48,230 nt of DNA from Poseidonibacter ostreae (GTDB taxonomy: Bacteria; Campylobacterota; Campylobacteria; Campylobacterales; Arcobacteraceae). Below the pieces are notes generated by a model. It ran no database searches. It was not told the origin of the DNA and saw only the letters and a program-made list of their open reading frames with translations. Every line of letters starts with the position of its first letter. Position 1 is the first letter of the stretch. The stretch spans positions 1-48,230 of the forward strand of contig NZ_WFKJ01000022.1 of the NCBI RefSeq assembly GCF_009208075.1, given 5' to 3'. Both the position numbers and the translations under genes were made by a program. Of this stretch, positions 17,241-27,014 are shown in pieces.

Positions 17241-17339
17241 AATCTGATTTTCCTATTTAGGCTTTTTACAATTTTAACATAAAAATTATTAATTACAATA
17301 AAAAAAGTTATTTAAATGAAGAATAAGGGTAGAGACATA

Positions 17340-17360
17340 AAGAAGGCAAGGTGCCTTCTT
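17340..17360 (-). terminator. Hairpin terminator of leuD-leuB
   Basis: AAGAAGGCA and TGCCTTCTT form a perfect 9-bp stem with a 3-nt loop, starting 2 bp after the leuB stop. The T tract on the minus side is short, so termination may be partial. Confidence 0.7.
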
Positions 17361-17362
17361 TA

Positions 17363-18430
17363 TTATTTGTTTATATAGTTAGCGATTACATCGCCCATTT
17401 CTGTAGTAGATAAAACTTCTTTAGCATCAAAAGCACTTAAGTCTTTTGTTCTATATCCGTCTTTTAATACATTTCTAATTGCTTTTTCTATCATATTCGC
17501 AGCTTTTTCTTCACCTAGTGAATATCTTAGCATCATTGCAGCAGATTCAATTGTTGCAATTGGATTTGCAATTCCTTGTCCTGCAATATCAGGTGCACTA
17601 CCATGAATTGGTTCATAAACTGCTGTTTTATCTCCTGTTGATGCACTTGGTAATAATCCAATTGACCCTACTACCATTGAGGCAGTATCTGATAAAATAT
17701 CTCCAAAAATATTTCCTGTTACTATTACATCAAATTGTTTTGGGTTTCTTACAAGTTGCATAGCTGCATTATCAACATACATATGTGATAATTCAACTTC
17801 TGGGTAATCTTTTGATAATTCATTCATTGTATCTCTCCAAAGTTGAGATACTTCTAAAACATTAGCTTTATCAACAGAGCATAATCTCTTATCTCTTTTC
17901 ATTGCAAATTCAAATGCTTGTTTACCAATTCTAATAATTTCATCTTTTGTATAAACCATAGTATTATATGCTTTTTGTCCATCATTTGCTCTTGGTTGAC
18001 CAAAGTAAATTCCACCAATAAGCTCACGCACTACCATAATATCACAACCCTCAATTACTTCAGGTTTAAGTGTTGATGCATTTACTAATTCATCATATAC
18101 AATTGCTGGTCTTAAGTTTGCATAAACTCCAAGCTCTTCTCTTAATTTTAAAAGTCCAGTTTCTGGTCTTAATTCTCTTGGAAGATTATCCCATTTTTCT
18201 CCACCAATTGATCCAAATAAACAAGCATCAGAAGCTAAAACTCCAGGAACTGTTTCAGGAGGTAAAGGAACACCTGTTTCATCAATAGCAATTCCACCCA
18301 TTAAATACTCTTTATAATCTAATGTAAAATCACAAGCACCAGAAACTGCATCTAATACTTTTATTGCTTCATCAATGATTTCTGGACCTATTCCATCACC
18401 TTTGATTACTGATATATTATAATTTTTCAT
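17363..18430 (-). CDS. leuB: 3-isopropylmalate dehydrogenase
   Basis: A 355-residue NAD-dependent enzyme of leucine synthesis that oxidises and decarboxylates 3-isopropylmalate. [13 protein letters not shown] at the N-terminus, the [10 protein letters not shown] segment, [12 protein letters not shown] and the nucleotide-binding [14 protein letters not shown] with metal aspartates in [12 protein letters not shown] are all typical. It overlaps leuD by one base, so the genes are translationally coupled. leuA and leuC are not in the window. Confidence 0.96.
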   Translation of the reverse strand: MKNYNISVIKGDGIGPEIIDEAIKVLDAVSGACDFTLDYKEYLMGGIAIDETGVPLPPETVPGVLASDACLFGSIGGEKWDNLPRELRPETGLLKLREELGVYANLRPAIVYDELVNASTLKPEVIEGCDIMVVRELIGGIYFGQPRANDGQKAYNTMVYTKDEIIRIGKQAFEFAMKRDKRLCSVDKANVLEVSQLWRDTMNELSKDYPEVELSHMYVDNAAMQLVRNPKQFDVIVTGNIFGDILSDTASMVVGSIGLLPSASTGDKTAVYEPIHGSAPDIAGQGIANPIATIESAAMMLRYSLGEEKAANMIEKAIRNVLKDGYRTKDLSAFDAKEVLSTTEMGDVIANYINK

Positions 18431-18933
18431 TACTTACTTTCCTTTGACATTTCTTCTTTTGCATAATTAATTAATCCACCACTTGCAATTAACTCTTGCA
18501 TAAAAGGAGGAATTGGAGTAAATTCATAATCTTTATTTGTAGTTTCATTTGTAATAACACCGTTATCTAAATTGATACTAATTGTTTCACCCTCTTTAAT
18601 TTCTAAAGATTCTGGAAGTTCAAAGATTGGTAAACCCATGTTAAATGCATTTCTATAAAAAATTCTTGCAAAAGATGGAGCAACAATAGCAGCAACACCT
18701 GCAGCTTTTAATGCAATTGGTGCATGTTCTCTTGAACTTCCGCATCCAAAGTTTTCTCCAGCAACAATAATATCACCTCTTTGTAACTTATTTGGAAATT
18801 CAGGGTCAGCATCTTCCATAACATACTTAGCTAAGTGCTCTGGATCTGAACTATTTAAATACCTTGCAGCAATAATAACATCAGTATCAATGTTAGCTCC
18901 AAAATTCCAAACTTTACCTTCAATCTTATTCAT
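18430..18933 (-). CDS. leuD: 3-isopropylmalate dehydratase small subunit
   Basis: A 167-residue swivel domain partner of the Fe-S LeuC large subunit, isomerising 2- to 3-isopropylmalate. [34 protein letters not shown] and [16 protein letters not shown] are the family signatures. The ATG at 18933 has AAGGAT at the proper distance; an in-frame TTG 21 bases upstream contains that Shine-Dalgarno and is not the start. It is the first gene of the leuD-leuB pair and divergent from rpoD. Confidence 0.95.
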   Translation of the reverse strand: MNKIEGKVWNFGANIDTDVIIAARYLNSSDPEHLAKYVMEDADPEFPNKLQRGDIIVAGENFGCGSSREHAPIALKAAGVAAIVAPSFARIFYRNAFNMGLPIFELPESLEIKEGETISINLDNGVITNETTNKDYEFTPIPPFMQELIASGGLINYAKEEMSKESK

Positions 18934-19066
18934 ATTTTGTATCCTTGTTTTCAATAAATTTCTTGATATTTTCTAAGAATTATTTTTTTAAAGTTGCATT
19001 TTATCTAATAATTTAGTAATTTTTGATTAAATATAAAAAACTAATCATATTTTTAGGTAATTTCGG

Positions 19067-19072
19067 TATAAT
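19067..19072 (+). promoter_or_regulatory. rpoD -10 element
   Basis: A perfect TATAAT preceded by TTTCGG and an AT-rich region lies about 35 bp before the rpoD ATG. A -35 box is not evident, as is usual in Campylobacterota, where periodic T stretches replace it. Confidence 0.6.
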
Positions 19073-19106
19073 ATCCATCTATTTAAAAGAGAGGAATCTT
19101 CATTAT

Positions 19107-20954
19107 ATGAGCGCAAAAGATTTAAATAAAGCAATAGAACAAACTGTAAAAGAGTACAAAGACTCTATACTAACTTATGAAAAAATTATTAAGATCTTTC
19201 CTAAAGCACCATCAGGTGCCAATGTAAAAAAACTTTTAGCTTTTATCCAATTATACAATGTTACGATAATTAGTTCGCAAGAACAAGCAAAAAGAATGAA
19301 TGCAGAAGAGGCAAAGAAAAGAAAAGAACAAAGAGAAAAACTAATAATGAACGAAGATGAAGTTTACGATCTTCTGAAAAATAAAGAGTTATTAGAATGG
19401 TCTAGATCTGACTCTCCTGTGAGAATGTACTTAAGAGAAATGGGACAAATCCCATTACTTACAAAAGAAGAAGAGATTGAAATTTCTAAAAAAATTGAAA
19501 TGGGTGAAGATGTAATTCTTGATGCGATTTGTTATGTACCATACTTAATAGATTTTATTTTAGAGTACAAAGAACCTTTAGTAAATAGAGAAAGAAAAGT
19601 AAAAGAACTTTTTAGAAACTTTGATGATGAAGAATCAGATGATTCAAATGATGATACTGCTGAAGTTGAAGTTGATAAAGAAAAAGAAGATGGTAAAAAA
19701 CAAAAGAAGCTTGATAAAAGAGCACAAACTATTGTTGAAGCATTTAAAATATTAGAAAAAGCAAAAAAAGATTGGTTAAAATTTTTAAATAAAGAAGTTG
19801 CTAAATCAGATGGAGAATCTGATCAAATGCAACATAACCTTGCGATTGCTTTTAAGAAAAGAATTTTAAAAGAAGCATTGTTAGACTTAGGGCCTACTTC
19901 AAAACTTATTACAGAAATTGTAAAAGCTATGGAAACTGCACTTAAATCTGATACTGGTTTTGATCATGAACTTAAAAGACTTGAGTATAAATTACCTTTA
20001 TTTAATGATACTTTATTACAAAATCACCAAAAGATTTTAGATAATATTGTTAATTTAACAAAAGTTCAAATTACAACTATGGTTCCAGAAGCTACTATGG
20101 TTTCTACATATATGGAAATTAAAAAGCTTTTCCAAACAGCAGAAGCATCAAAAGATGGTTTTGATTTAGATCCAGAAGAACTTAAAAACGTTTTAGAGCA
20201 AATTAAACGTGGTAAAGATATTACTGATAAATCTAAAACTAGAATGGCAAAATCAAACCTTAGACTTGTTGTATCTATTGCAAAAAGATATACAAATAGA
20301 GGTTTACCTTTCTTAGATTTAATTCAAGAAGGTAATATTGGTCTTATGAAAGCTGTTGATAAATTTGAGTATAAAAAGGGATATAAATTCTCTACTTATG
20401 CAACATGGTGGATTAGACAAGCAATTTCAAGAGCAATTGCAGATCAAGCTAGAACTATTAGAATTCCAATTCATATGATTGAAACTATCAACAGAATTAA
20501 TAAAATTATTAGAAAAGGAATTCAAGAAAATGGTAAAGAGCCAGATGTTGATGAGATTTCTAAAGAAGTAGGATTACCTGTAGATAAAGTTAAACAAGTA
20601 ATTAAAATTACAAAAGAACCTGTATCACTTGAAGCTCCTATTGGTTCTGATGATGATGGTAAATTTGGGGATTTTGTTCCTGATGAAAAAGCTCCAACAC
20701 CAGTTGATAATATTATGAAAGAAGACTTACAAGGTCAGATTGATCAAATATTAGCTCAGCTTAATGAAAGAGAGCAAGCAGTTGTTAGAATGAGATTTGG
20801 ACTTATGCATGATGCGTCTGATAGAACACTAGAAGAGATTGGTAAAGAACTTTCTGTTACAAGAGAAAGAGTTAGACAAATTGAATCAAGTGCTATTAAG
20901 AAATTAAAACATCCAAAAGTAGGTAAAAACCTTAAGAATTACGTAGAAAGTTAG
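19107..20954 (+). CDS. rpoD: RNA polymerase primary sigma factor RpoD
   Basis: A 615-residue sigma70. An N-terminal region 1.1-like segment is followed by region 1.2 ([17 protein letters not shown]) and a long acidic non-conserved insert. Then comes region 2 ([40 protein letters not shown] with the -10 recognition helix), region 3 and region 4.2 ([20 protein letters not shown], the -35 helix-turn-helix). The ATG at 19107 starts [12 protein letters not shown] and has a GAGAGGA Shine-Dalgarno; longer frames upstream have none. It is followed after 3 bp by a conserved-looking gene, so they are cotranscribed. Confidence 0.97.
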   Translation: MSAKDLNKAIEQTVKEYKDSILTYEKIIKIFPKAPSGANVKKLLAFIQLYNVTIISSQEQAKRMNAEEAKKRKEQREKLIMNEDEVYDLLKNKELLEWSRSDSPVRMYLREMGQIPLLTKEEEIEISKKIEMGEDVILDAICYVPYLIDFILEYKEPLVNRERKVKELFRNFDDEESDDSNDDTAEVEVDKEKEDGKKQKKLDKRAQTIVEAFKILEKAKKDWLKFLNKEVAKSDGESDQMQHNLAIAFKKRILKEALLDLGPTSKLITEIVKAMETALKSDTGFDHELKRLEYKLPLFNDTLLQNHQKILDNIVNLTKVQITTMVPEATMVSTYMEIKKLFQTAEASKDGFDLDPEELKNVLEQIKRGKDITDKSKTRMAKSNLRLVVSIAKRYTNRGLPFLDLIQEGNIGLMKAVDKFEYKKGYKFSTYATWWIRQAISRAIADQARTIRIPIHMIETINRINKIIRKGIQENGKEPDVDEISKEVGLPVDKVKQVIKITKEPVSLEAPIGSDDDGKFGDFVPDEKAPTPVDNIMKEDLQGQIDQILAQLNEREQAVVRMRFGLMHDASDRTLEEIGKELSVTRERVRQIESSAIKKLKHPKVGKNLKNYVES

Positions 20955-20957
20955 AAG

Positions 20958-21638
20958 ATGAATTTTTTTGAAGATTGGGTTGAGTTAGATCTCAACCCTG
21001 TTATTTCTTTTTCTTCGACTTCGAAGATATTATATTCTAATAGTGAAGCTCAGTTTTTACTAAATAGAATAAAACAAAAAGAACTTTATGAACTAGCATT
21101 AAAATATGCTCCAAAATCTTTTGGAGCAGAAACTTCATATATAGATTTAACTATACAAAACTATACATTTTATGCTATTACTGTTAAATATGATAATGAA
21201 GATGAAATTCATATGAAACTTTACAAAAGTACAATGGCTAAAAAAGAGTCAACTCTTAATATTAAAAATATAAATAGTACTAATATTTTTACACTTGTTG
21301 ATTTAGCAATATCTACAAATAAGATAAAAACAGATACTACATATAAAAAGAATTATGATCCATCAATACCAGAGTTTAAATTAGATGCAAGTTCATTTAT
21401 AAAAGCTCTTACACAAGTATTTGAAGCCTTTCAAGGTTCTGATGAGATAAATTGTTCTATCTTACTTAAAATTGGTGAATATATAAAAATTGAAAAGAAA
21501 AAATACTCTTTAATTACAGTAGAAATAACTTCTAACAAAAATGCAATAAAAGAGATTCTTCAATATAAAGAAGATAGCTCATTTATTTTATCTTGTGATA
21601 AAAATAAAATCACAATTGATTTACCTTTAATTATCTAA
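20958..21638 (+). CDS. Unknown protein cotranscribed with rpoD, PAS/sensor-kinase-like
   Basis: A 226-residue soluble protein, 3 bp after rpoD. The N-terminus (NPVISFSSTSKILYSNSEAQFLL) resembles the first strands of a PAS domain. The middle and C-terminal parts (ALTQVFEAFQGSDEINCSIL, then VEITSNKNAIKEIL) could be a degenerate histidine-kinase-like module, but no H-box or ATP-binding N/G boxes are present. It may be an accessory regulator acting with the housekeeping sigma factor. I do not recognise a named family, so this is inference from pattern and position. Confidence 0.55.
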   Translation: MNFFEDWVELDLNPVISFSSTSKILYSNSEAQFLLNRIKQKELYELALKYAPKSFGAETSYIDLTIQNYTFYAITVKYDNEDEIHMKLYKSTMAKKESTLNIKNINSTNIFTLVDLAISTNKIKTDTTYKKNYDPSIPEFKLDASSFIKALTQVFEAFQGSDEINCSILLKIGEYIKIEKKKYSLITVEITSNKNAIKEILQYKEDSSFILSCDKNKITIDLPLII

Positions 21639-21649
21639 AAAATATTACT

Positions 21650-21680
21650 CAAAGCTTTTATTTTTTATCTAAAAGCTTTG
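21650..21680. terminator. Hairpin at the convergent ends of rpoD operon and membrane gene
   Basis: CAAAGCTTTTA and TAAAAGCTTTG form a perfect 11-bp stem with a 9-nt T-rich loop. The stop codon of the minus-strand gene lies inside the left arm. It probably serves transcripts from both sides. Confidence 0.55.
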
Positions 21681-22206
21681 AAAGTAATACGCCAATAGGT
21701 ACAATTGCTAAACCCATAATAAAAGCTAGCGGAAGAAATAGTTTGTTGTTATTTAAAGCGAAGAAACCTAATATTAAAGTTGCATAACCTAAAACTCTAT
21801 ATATAGATAAAAAACCTGTTGCAGAGAAAATAGTATTCTTTACAGAATTCTTTTTTACTTTTGCTTTTTCCTCATTAATAATCTCTTTTATTTTTTCAGG
21901 TGTTAATTCATCTTCTGGGATTTGTTCATATTCAGTATATAAATCATAAGGGTCATCAATTTCATCAACCTTATCTCTTTGTTCTGCATTTACTTGCTTT
22001 GATAAATCAAGGTTTGATAATCTTCCTTGTATATTTTTTTTATATGAAAGAAAAGATGCAATAGTTATAAATAAAGATGAGATAAAAGCAACTTGAGTAT
22101 TTAATAGCCAAATAGAACTATTAAATACTAATGCATATATTATTAAACAAAGGTCTAAAGTTATAAAAACTAAAGCAAAGTTTTTTAAAGATTGATTAAT
22201 CTTCAT
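21658..22206 (-). CDS. Membrane protein linked to AtpZ-like gene
   Basis: From the ATG at 22206 the protein has 182 residues, beginning MKINQSLKNFALVFITLDLC. It has two N-terminal transmembrane helices (about 9-30 and 38-58), a soluble middle with an acidic stretch (DDPYDLYTEYEQIPEDEL) and two C-terminal helices (about 130-150 and 155-175). It overlaps the end of the AtpZ-like gene by 11 bp, implying coupling. Longer frames start inside the upstream gene and lack a Shine-Dalgarno. I do not recognise the family. An ATP-synthase assembly or membrane role is suggested only by the neighbour. Confidence 0.6.
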   Translation of the reverse strand: MKINQSLKNFALVFITLDLCLIIYALVFNSSIWLLNTQVAFISSLFITIASFLSYKKNIQGRLSNLDLSKQVNAEQRDKVDEIDDPYDLYTEYEQIPEDELTPEKIKEIINEEKAKVKKNSVKNTIFSATGFLSIYRVLGYATLILGFFALNNNKLFLPLAFIMGLAIVPIGVLLSKLLDKK

Positions 22207-22516
22207 CGTCATTAAATTCTTTATCACCATGTTTTGCTCTGTGAGCATATCTTGGGTCATTTTCCATACCCTCAAAAGATTTTTGTGCTCGTTTATAAGC
22301 TTTATAAATATTAAGACCAGCTGCTGCTATTCCCCAAAATAAACCTAACCATAATAACCAATCAATTTCAAATAGTGATTTTAATCCATATCCTATACCA
22401 AAACCAATAGCAATTGCTGCTGCCATTGATATACCTAAAGATAAGTTATCTAAGGCTTCGATTTTATCTCTATGCTTAGGAGTAATCTTTTCTATTTTTT
22501 CTTTTTCTTCTGCCAT
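22196..22516 (-). CDS. AtpZ/AtpI-family F0F1-ATPase accessory membrane protein
   Basis: A 106-residue protein. Two transmembrane helices (LSLGISMAAAIAIGFGIGYG and LLWLGLFWGIAAAGLNIY) and the short loop between them match the AtpZ/AtpI (ATP synthase gene 1) family. That family is implicated in F0 c-ring assembly or Mg2+/Ca2+ movement. The N- and C-termini are highly charged. The structural atp genes are not nearby, and a stand-alone location is known in Campylobacterota. It is in an operon with the downstream membrane protein and follows ppnP by 11 bp. Confidence 0.7.
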   Translation of the reverse strand: MAEEKEKIEKITPKHRDKIEALDNLSLGISMAAAIAIGFGIGYGLKSLFEIDWLLWLGLFWGIAAAGLNIYKAYKRAQKSFEGMENDPRYAHRAKHGDKEFNDDED

Positions 22517-22527
22517 TAATTATCCTA

Positions 22528-22842
22528 TTACTTAATATAAGAACAACAATAGTCAGTTATTGTTTTTACTTTAATATCAAAATCAGAATTACCTTTTACA
22601 TTAAAAGATGTATTTTCTGTATAAGTATTCCAAGTATCTTCTCCTGCAAGTTTAACTTCAACCTCACCTGCTAATATTTCCATTAATTCTGGTTCATTTG
22701 TTCCAAAGTTATACTCTCCTGGCATCATAATTCCTAAAGATTTTTTAGAACCATCTGTATCTATAAATGTTCTACTTGTAACATTTCCATTGAAATATAT
22801 ATTTGCTTTTTTTACTAAATCTACGTTTGCTAATACTTCCAT
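22528..22842 (-). CDS. ppnP: Pyrimidine/purine nucleoside phosphorylase (DUF1255)
   Basis: A 104-residue cupin-type protein. The sequence IYFNGNVTSRTFIDTDGSKK, then LGIMMPGEYNFGTNEPELME, GEVEVKLAG and FNVKGNSDFDIKV is the PpnP family pattern. PpnP homologues phosphorolyse many nucleosides (adenosine, uridine, cytidine and others) to base plus ribose-1-phosphate, supporting salvage. It lies between hemL and the AtpZ-like gene on the same strand, with 10-11 bp gaps. Confidence 0.92.
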   Translation of the reverse strand: MEVLANVDLVKKANIYFNGNVTSRTFIDTDGSKKSLGIMMPGEYNFGTNEPELMEILAGEVEVKLAGEDTWNTYTENTSFNVKGNSDFDIKVKTITDYCCSYIK

Positions 22843-22852
22843 TTCTAATCTC

Positions 22853-24133
22853 CTAAAATTCTTTCATAACTTCTGATGCAGCAGCGATACAAGCATCAAT
22901 ATCTTCATTTGTAATTACAGTTGAAATAAATCCAGCTTCATATTGAGAACAAGCAAAATAGAAACCTTTTTTTAACATTTCATGATGAAACTTTGCAAAT
23001 CTTTCAAAGTCACACTTTCCTACTTCTTTTATATTTGTAGGTTCATTTTCACAAAAAAAGAATCCAAACATAGAACCTCTTGTATTAATTTGTAAAGGAA
23101 TATTATTAGAGTTTGCAACTTCTTTTAAACCATTTACAAGTCTTAATGCTTTTTCATTTAACTCATTATAAATTGAAGGATTTGCTTTTAATTTTCTAAG
23201 AGAAGTTAATCCAGCACTCATTGCAACTGGATTTCCACTTAAAGTTCCCGCTTGATAAACTGTTCCATCAGGTGATAAGTGATCCATAATCTTCTTTGAA
23301 GATGCAAAAGCACCAACTGGCATTCCTGCACCTATTACTTTTCCAAAAGTGATAATATCTGCTTTTGTTTCTAATAATCCACTTGCACCTGTTAAAGAAG
23401 CTCTAAATCCAGTCATTACTTCATCAAAAATCAGTAATGCTCCATTAGCATCACATAATTCTCTACAAGCTTTTAAAAACTCAGGACTTGCAGGAACTAA
23501 TCCCATATTTCCAGCAATTGGTTCAATTATAATACAAGAAATATCATCACTATCTTCAAAACATTTTTTTAAATTTTCAATATTGTTGTATTCGCAAAGT
23601 AATGTATGTTTTGTTAAATCAGCAGGAACTCCAGGTGAACTTGGTGTTCCAAAAGTAGCTAATCCAGAACCTGCTTGTACTAATAAAGAATCAGAATGTC
23701 CATGATAACATCCCTCAAACTTTAAGATATCATTTTTACCAGTAACACCACGTGCAAGTCTAATTGCAGACATTACAGCTTCAGTTCCAGAACTAACAAA
23801 TCTAACTTTATCAATATAATCATACATCTCAACAATTTCTTCTGCTAATAATGTTTCTAATTCAGTTGGTGCACCAAAAGATAAACCATTTTTAACAGTT
23901 TTAATAACAGCTTCTTCAATATCTTTATCACAATGACCAAAGATTAAAGGCCCCCAAGATTGCACAAAGTCTAAGTATTTATTACCATCTACATCATACA
24001 TATATGCACCCTCACCTCTTTCTATAAAAGGTGGAGTTCCTCCAACACTTTTAAACGCACGAACGGGAGAATCAACACCACCTGGTATTACTTCACAAGC
24101 TTGAGTATATGCTTTTACTGAATTATCAAACAT
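22853..24133 (-). CDS. hemL: Glutamate-1-semialdehyde 2,1-aminomutase
   Basis: A 426-residue PLP enzyme making 5-aminolevulinate from glutamate-1-semialdehyde in the C5 haem pathway. [10 protein letters not shown] at the N-terminus, [16 protein letters not shown], the [13 protein letters not shown] region, [11 protein letters not shown] and the PLP lysine in [11 protein letters not shown] are typical. Length is normal. It is the first gene of a hemL-ppnP-atpZ-like-membrane protein operon and divergent from the TonB-like gene across 49 bp. Confidence 0.96.
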   Translation of the reverse strand: MFDNSVKAYTQACEVIPGGVDSPVRAFKSVGGTPPFIERGEGAYMYDVDGNKYLDFVQSWGPLIFGHCDKDIEEAVIKTVKNGLSFGAPTELETLLAEEIVEMYDYIDKVRFVSSGTEAVMSAIRLARGVTGKNDILKFEGCYHGHSDSLLVQAGSGLATFGTPSSPGVPADLTKHTLLCEYNNIENLKKCFEDSDDISCIIIEPIAGNMGLVPASPEFLKACRELCDANGALLIFDEVMTGFRASLTGASGLLETKADIITFGKVIGAGMPVGAFASSKKIMDHLSPDGTVYQAGTLSGNPVAMSAGLTSLRKLKANPSIYNELNEKALRLVNGLKEVANSNNIPLQINTRGSMFGFFFCENEPTNIKEVGKCDFERFAKFHHEMLKKGFYFACSQYEAGFISTVITNEDIDACIAAASEVMKEF

Positions 24134-24182
24134 TTAATTTCCTATTAATTTTCTATTAGCGATATTCTACTATAATCACGTT

Positions 24183-24947
24183 ATGAAACTTATTATACTA
24201 GCAGCTTTTATTTCAATATCTTTACATTTATTATTATTTAATGATTATGAGCTTACAAAAAAAAATGAAGTGCCAAAAGAAACTTTAAAAAAAGAGAAAA
24301 AAGCCACTATTGCTTTTGTAAAAATTAAAAAAGAAAAGATAGAAAAGAAAGTAGCTAAAAAAGTTGAAGTTAAAAAGTCTAAAGCAATTAAAAAGAAAAT
24401 AATTAAAAAAACCAAAAAGAGCATAAAAAAAAGAGCTATTACAAAAAAAGTATCAAAGAGATTAAAAAAAGCTCCTAAAAATATAACATATGAAAAGAAA
24501 AGAGTTACTAAAATACCAAGTCAAAAAAAAGTAAAAGCTCTTGAAAATAGAACATTAGAAGATTTTTTATCTCAAGAAGACCCTGTAGATAAAAAAGTAT
24601 TAAGTCAAATTCAAAGATTATATGGAAGAGAGTTTGAAACATTTACAAAAGTACAAAAAGCTTTTATCAAAAAAAACTTTAATAGTTTCCAAGTAATTAC
24701 ACAAAGAGTATTAACAAGATTAGGATACCCTGAGCTTGCTATACAAAAAAGATTATCCGGAATTAATGTAGTAGAGTTTTTATTTCATCCAAATGGAGAT
24801 ATTTCAAATTTAAGAATAACAAGATCATCAGGTTATGCAGTATTTGATAAATATTCAATTAAATTAATAGAAATTGCTTATAAAAATTATCCAAGACCGA
24901 AGACTACAACTTTGCTAAAATTTAATGTTCAGTATCGTTTGTATTAA
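24183..24947 (+). CDS. TonB-like energy transducer
   Basis: A 254-residue protein. There is one N-terminal membrane anchor (IILAAFISISLHLLLF), then a long periplasmic linker very rich in lysine (residues about 30-120) rather than the usual proline. The C-terminal domain follows (GINVVEFLFHPNGDISNLRI, SSGYAVFDKYSIKLIE, YPRPKTTTLLKFNVQYRLY), matching the TonB C-terminal fold. It would couple ExbB/ExbD to outer-membrane receptors. No exbB, exbD or receptor gene is nearby. A Lys-rich linker might still span the periplasm but would be more flexible. Confidence 0.85.
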   Translation: MKLIILAAFISISLHLLLFNDYELTKKNEVPKETLKKEKKATIAFVKIKKEKIEKKVAKKVEVKKSKAIKKKIIKKTKKSIKKRAITKKVSKRLKKAPKNITYEKKRVTKIPSQKKVKALENRTLEDFLSQEDPVDKKVLSQIQRLYGREFETFTKVQKAFIKKNFNSFQVITQRVLTRLGYPELAIQKRLSGINVVEFLFHPNGDISNLRITRSSGYAVFDKYSIKLIEIAYKNYPRPKTTTLLKFNVQYRLY

Positions 24948-24964
24948 AATAAAGAAGGAAATAG

Positions 24965-25684
24965 ATGTCAGAAAATAAAAACCCATCATATTTAAAAAGA
25001 CTTATAAAAGGAAATATAACTTTAAGTATAACTTTTTGGCTATGGTTCGTATTTGTTACATTAGGTATAAATATATTTATAGATAATAGTTTTAATCAAG
25101 TTAATTATCACCAAAATAGTGAGGATCAGATATTTAGTATTATTGTTTATTTATTAACTTTTATTTATTCGATTTTAATATTTATTGCTATTTATAGAAG
25201 TGCAGATAATTATAAAGGAAATAAATTATGGTCATTTTTAGCAAAAGTAATTATTACAATAAATCTTTTTTTCTCACTATTTTCAGCTTATGATTTATTA
25301 AAAGTATCATTATTTGAAGATTACGCAATTAAAAGTGAGATAAATAGTTTTAAAGATTCTTTACCTTTAAAAGTGAACTCATTTAGTGAATTAATTGATA
25401 TTGGAATAAATGAAAAAAACATATATTACACATATAAGTTAGATAGAATGGATAAAAAAAGTAGTGATAATTATAATTTAAAAAAATTCAAATCACAAGT
25501 TCAAGACTCATTATGTGAAGAAGATAATACTTTAAAACTACTAAAAAAAGATTATATTTTAAACTATACATATATTGATAAAAATGAAGAAAAACTAATA
25601 AATATAATAACCAATAAACTAAGTTGTGGTGATGGTATATACGATTTAGACATAATAAAAGAACTAATTAGACAAGGTAATTAA
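24965..25684 (+). CDS. Membrane protein of unknown function
   Basis: A 239-residue protein with three predicted transmembrane helices (about 16-37, 55-77 and 88-112), followed by a soluble charged C-terminal half (DSLPLKVNSFSELIDIGINE and on to two Cys, SLCEEDN and SCGDG). I recognise no family. It follows the TonB-like gene by 17 bp with an AGAAGGAAATAG Shine-Dalgarno and is 3 bp from the next unknown gene, so a three-gene transcript is likely. Confidence 0.6.
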   Translation: MSENKNPSYLKRLIKGNITLSITFWLWFVFVTLGINIFIDNSFNQVNYHQNSEDQIFSIIVYLLTFIYSILIFIAIYRSADNYKGNKLWSFLAKVIITINLFFSLFSAYDLLKVSLFEDYAIKSEINSFKDSLPLKVNSFSELIDIGINEKNIYYTYKLDRMDKKSSDNYNLKKFKSQVQDSLCEEDNTLKLLKKDYILNYTYIDKNEEKLINIITNKLSCGDGIYDLDIIKELIRQGN

Positions 25685-25687
25685 TAA

Positions 25688-26131
25688 ATGAATTTAGAAC
25701 AAATACAAGAAAAAATCATAAGTGATTTTGATTTTGAAAAAGTTATGAATATATTAGAAAAATTGAATGAAGAGTATGAAAAAGAAGATTTAATTAATAA
25801 TGTAAAAGGTCTTGTAAAAATGGCATATCTTTCAAGAGAAATGGAAGATGTTAGTTTTGGCTCTGGGCATTTTATAATAAATAGATCTTATTATGAGGGA
25901 GAAGAAGTTCAATATGATTTAAGCTTTTTACTTGAAGTAAATGCAAATTTAAATTATGAGTTAGAAAAACCTTTTGAAACAAAAAACATAAATGAAAAAG
26001 AAGCTTTATTAAAGAAAAAACTTGAAGAGTTACTTTTAATAAATATAAATGCAAATAAAGAAGAAAACGATAACTATATTTATGAAGCAAATATTCAAAG
26101 AATTGAAAGAATGATTGAAATTTTAGATTAA
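25688..26131 (+). CDS. Soluble protein of unknown function
   Basis: A 147-residue acidic, helix-rich protein with no signal peptide, membrane helix or known motif. It starts 3 bp after the preceding membrane-protein gene and is probably translated from the same message. The last gene of the TonB-like unit, it is closed by the bidirectional hairpin at 26139-26169. Only the context and intact frame support its reality. Confidence 0.6.
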   Translation: MNLEQIQEKIISDFDFEKVMNILEKLNEEYEKEDLINNVKGLVKMAYLSREMEDVSFGSGHFIINRSYYEGEEVQYDLSFLLEVNANLNYELEKPFETKNINEKEALLKKKLEELLLININANKEENDNYIYEANIQRIERMIEILD

Positions 26132-26138
26132 ATAAAAT

Positions 26139-26169
26139 GTTAAATAAAAGTATTAAACTTTTATTTAAC
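26139..26169. terminator. Bidirectional terminator, unknown gene / speB
   Basis: GTTAAATAAAAGT and ACTTTTATTTAAC form a perfect 13-bp stem with loop ATTAA between convergent genes. The speB stop codon (26161-26163) lies inside the right arm. It is AT-rich but long. Confidence 0.7.
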
Positions 26170-27012
26170 CGTAGCTAATATCAACTCTCTTAAAGTTTTA
26201 CAAGCAACTGCTGTTGAAGCTCCACTTGTATCATATTTTGGTGATAATTCAACTACATCCATCCCAACTACATTTTCCAACTTTGATAAAGTTTCAATAA
26301 TTTTTAACATGTCATGAAAGTTTATTCCACCTGGTTCTGGAGTACCAGTTCCTGGAAAAACAGAAGGGTCAAATACATCTAAATCAATAGTTATATAAAC
26401 TGGTTTATTTTTTAAAACATTTACACGTTCTTCTAAAGTATTGTAGGTAAATTTTTCTAAATGAGAATGAGTTTTTGCCCATTGGAACTCTTCTTTTAAA
26501 CCACTTCTTATACAAAATTGATTTAATCTATCATCACCTAACTGATCATAAATTCTTCGTAAAACAGTTGCATGACTTAAGGCTTCTCCTAAATACTCAT
26601 TTCTTAAATCGGTATGTGCATCAAAATGAATAATATGTAAGTCATCATATTTTTTACTTAAAGCTTTTATGGGAGCTAATGAAACTAAATGCTCTCCACC
26701 TATCATAATAGGAATTTTATTTGCATCAATAATTTCTTGAACATGCTCTTGAATTATTCGTAAAGCTGTTTTTTTATCTCCATAAGGAAGCTCTAAATCA
26801 CCAAAATCAAAAAGATTTAAATCTTCTAAATCCTTATCAAAATAAGGAGAATAACTCTCTATATACCAAGAATCTTCTCTCATAGCACTTGGTGCAAATC
26901 TAGCACCTGGTTTAAAAGAAGTAGTACCATCAAATCCTGCTCCAAATATTATAGCACTTGATTCATCAAAGCTCTTCTCACATCCAATAAAACAATTATT
27001 TTGTGCTTCCAT
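26161..27012 (-). CDS. speB: Agmatinase (arginase/ureohydrolase family)
   Basis: A 283-residue dinuclear-manganese ureohydrolase, most likely agmatine to putrescine plus urea. The metal ligands appear as GGEHLVSLAP (His variant of the GGDH motif), IHFDAHTDLR (DxHxD) and ITIDLDVFDPS (DxDxxDP). The family uses agmatine, guanidinobutyrate or other guanidines, and specificity is inferred from overall similarity. It is 2 bp from rodA upstream on the same strand. Confidence 0.85.
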   Translation of the reverse strand: MEAQNNCFIGCEKSFDESSAIIFGAGFDGTTSFKPGARFAPSAMREDSWYIESYSPYFDKDLEDLNLFDFGDLELPYGDKKTALRIIQEHVQEIIDANKIPIMIGGEHLVSLAPIKALSKKYDDLHIIHFDAHTDLRNEYLGEALSHATVLRRIYDQLGDDRLNQFCIRSGLKEEFQWAKTHSHLEKFTYNTLEERVNVLKNKPVYITIDLDVFDPSVFPGTGTPEPGGINFHDMLKIIETLSKLENVVGMDVVELSPKYDTSGASTAVACKTLRELILATVK

Positions 27013-27014
27013 AA

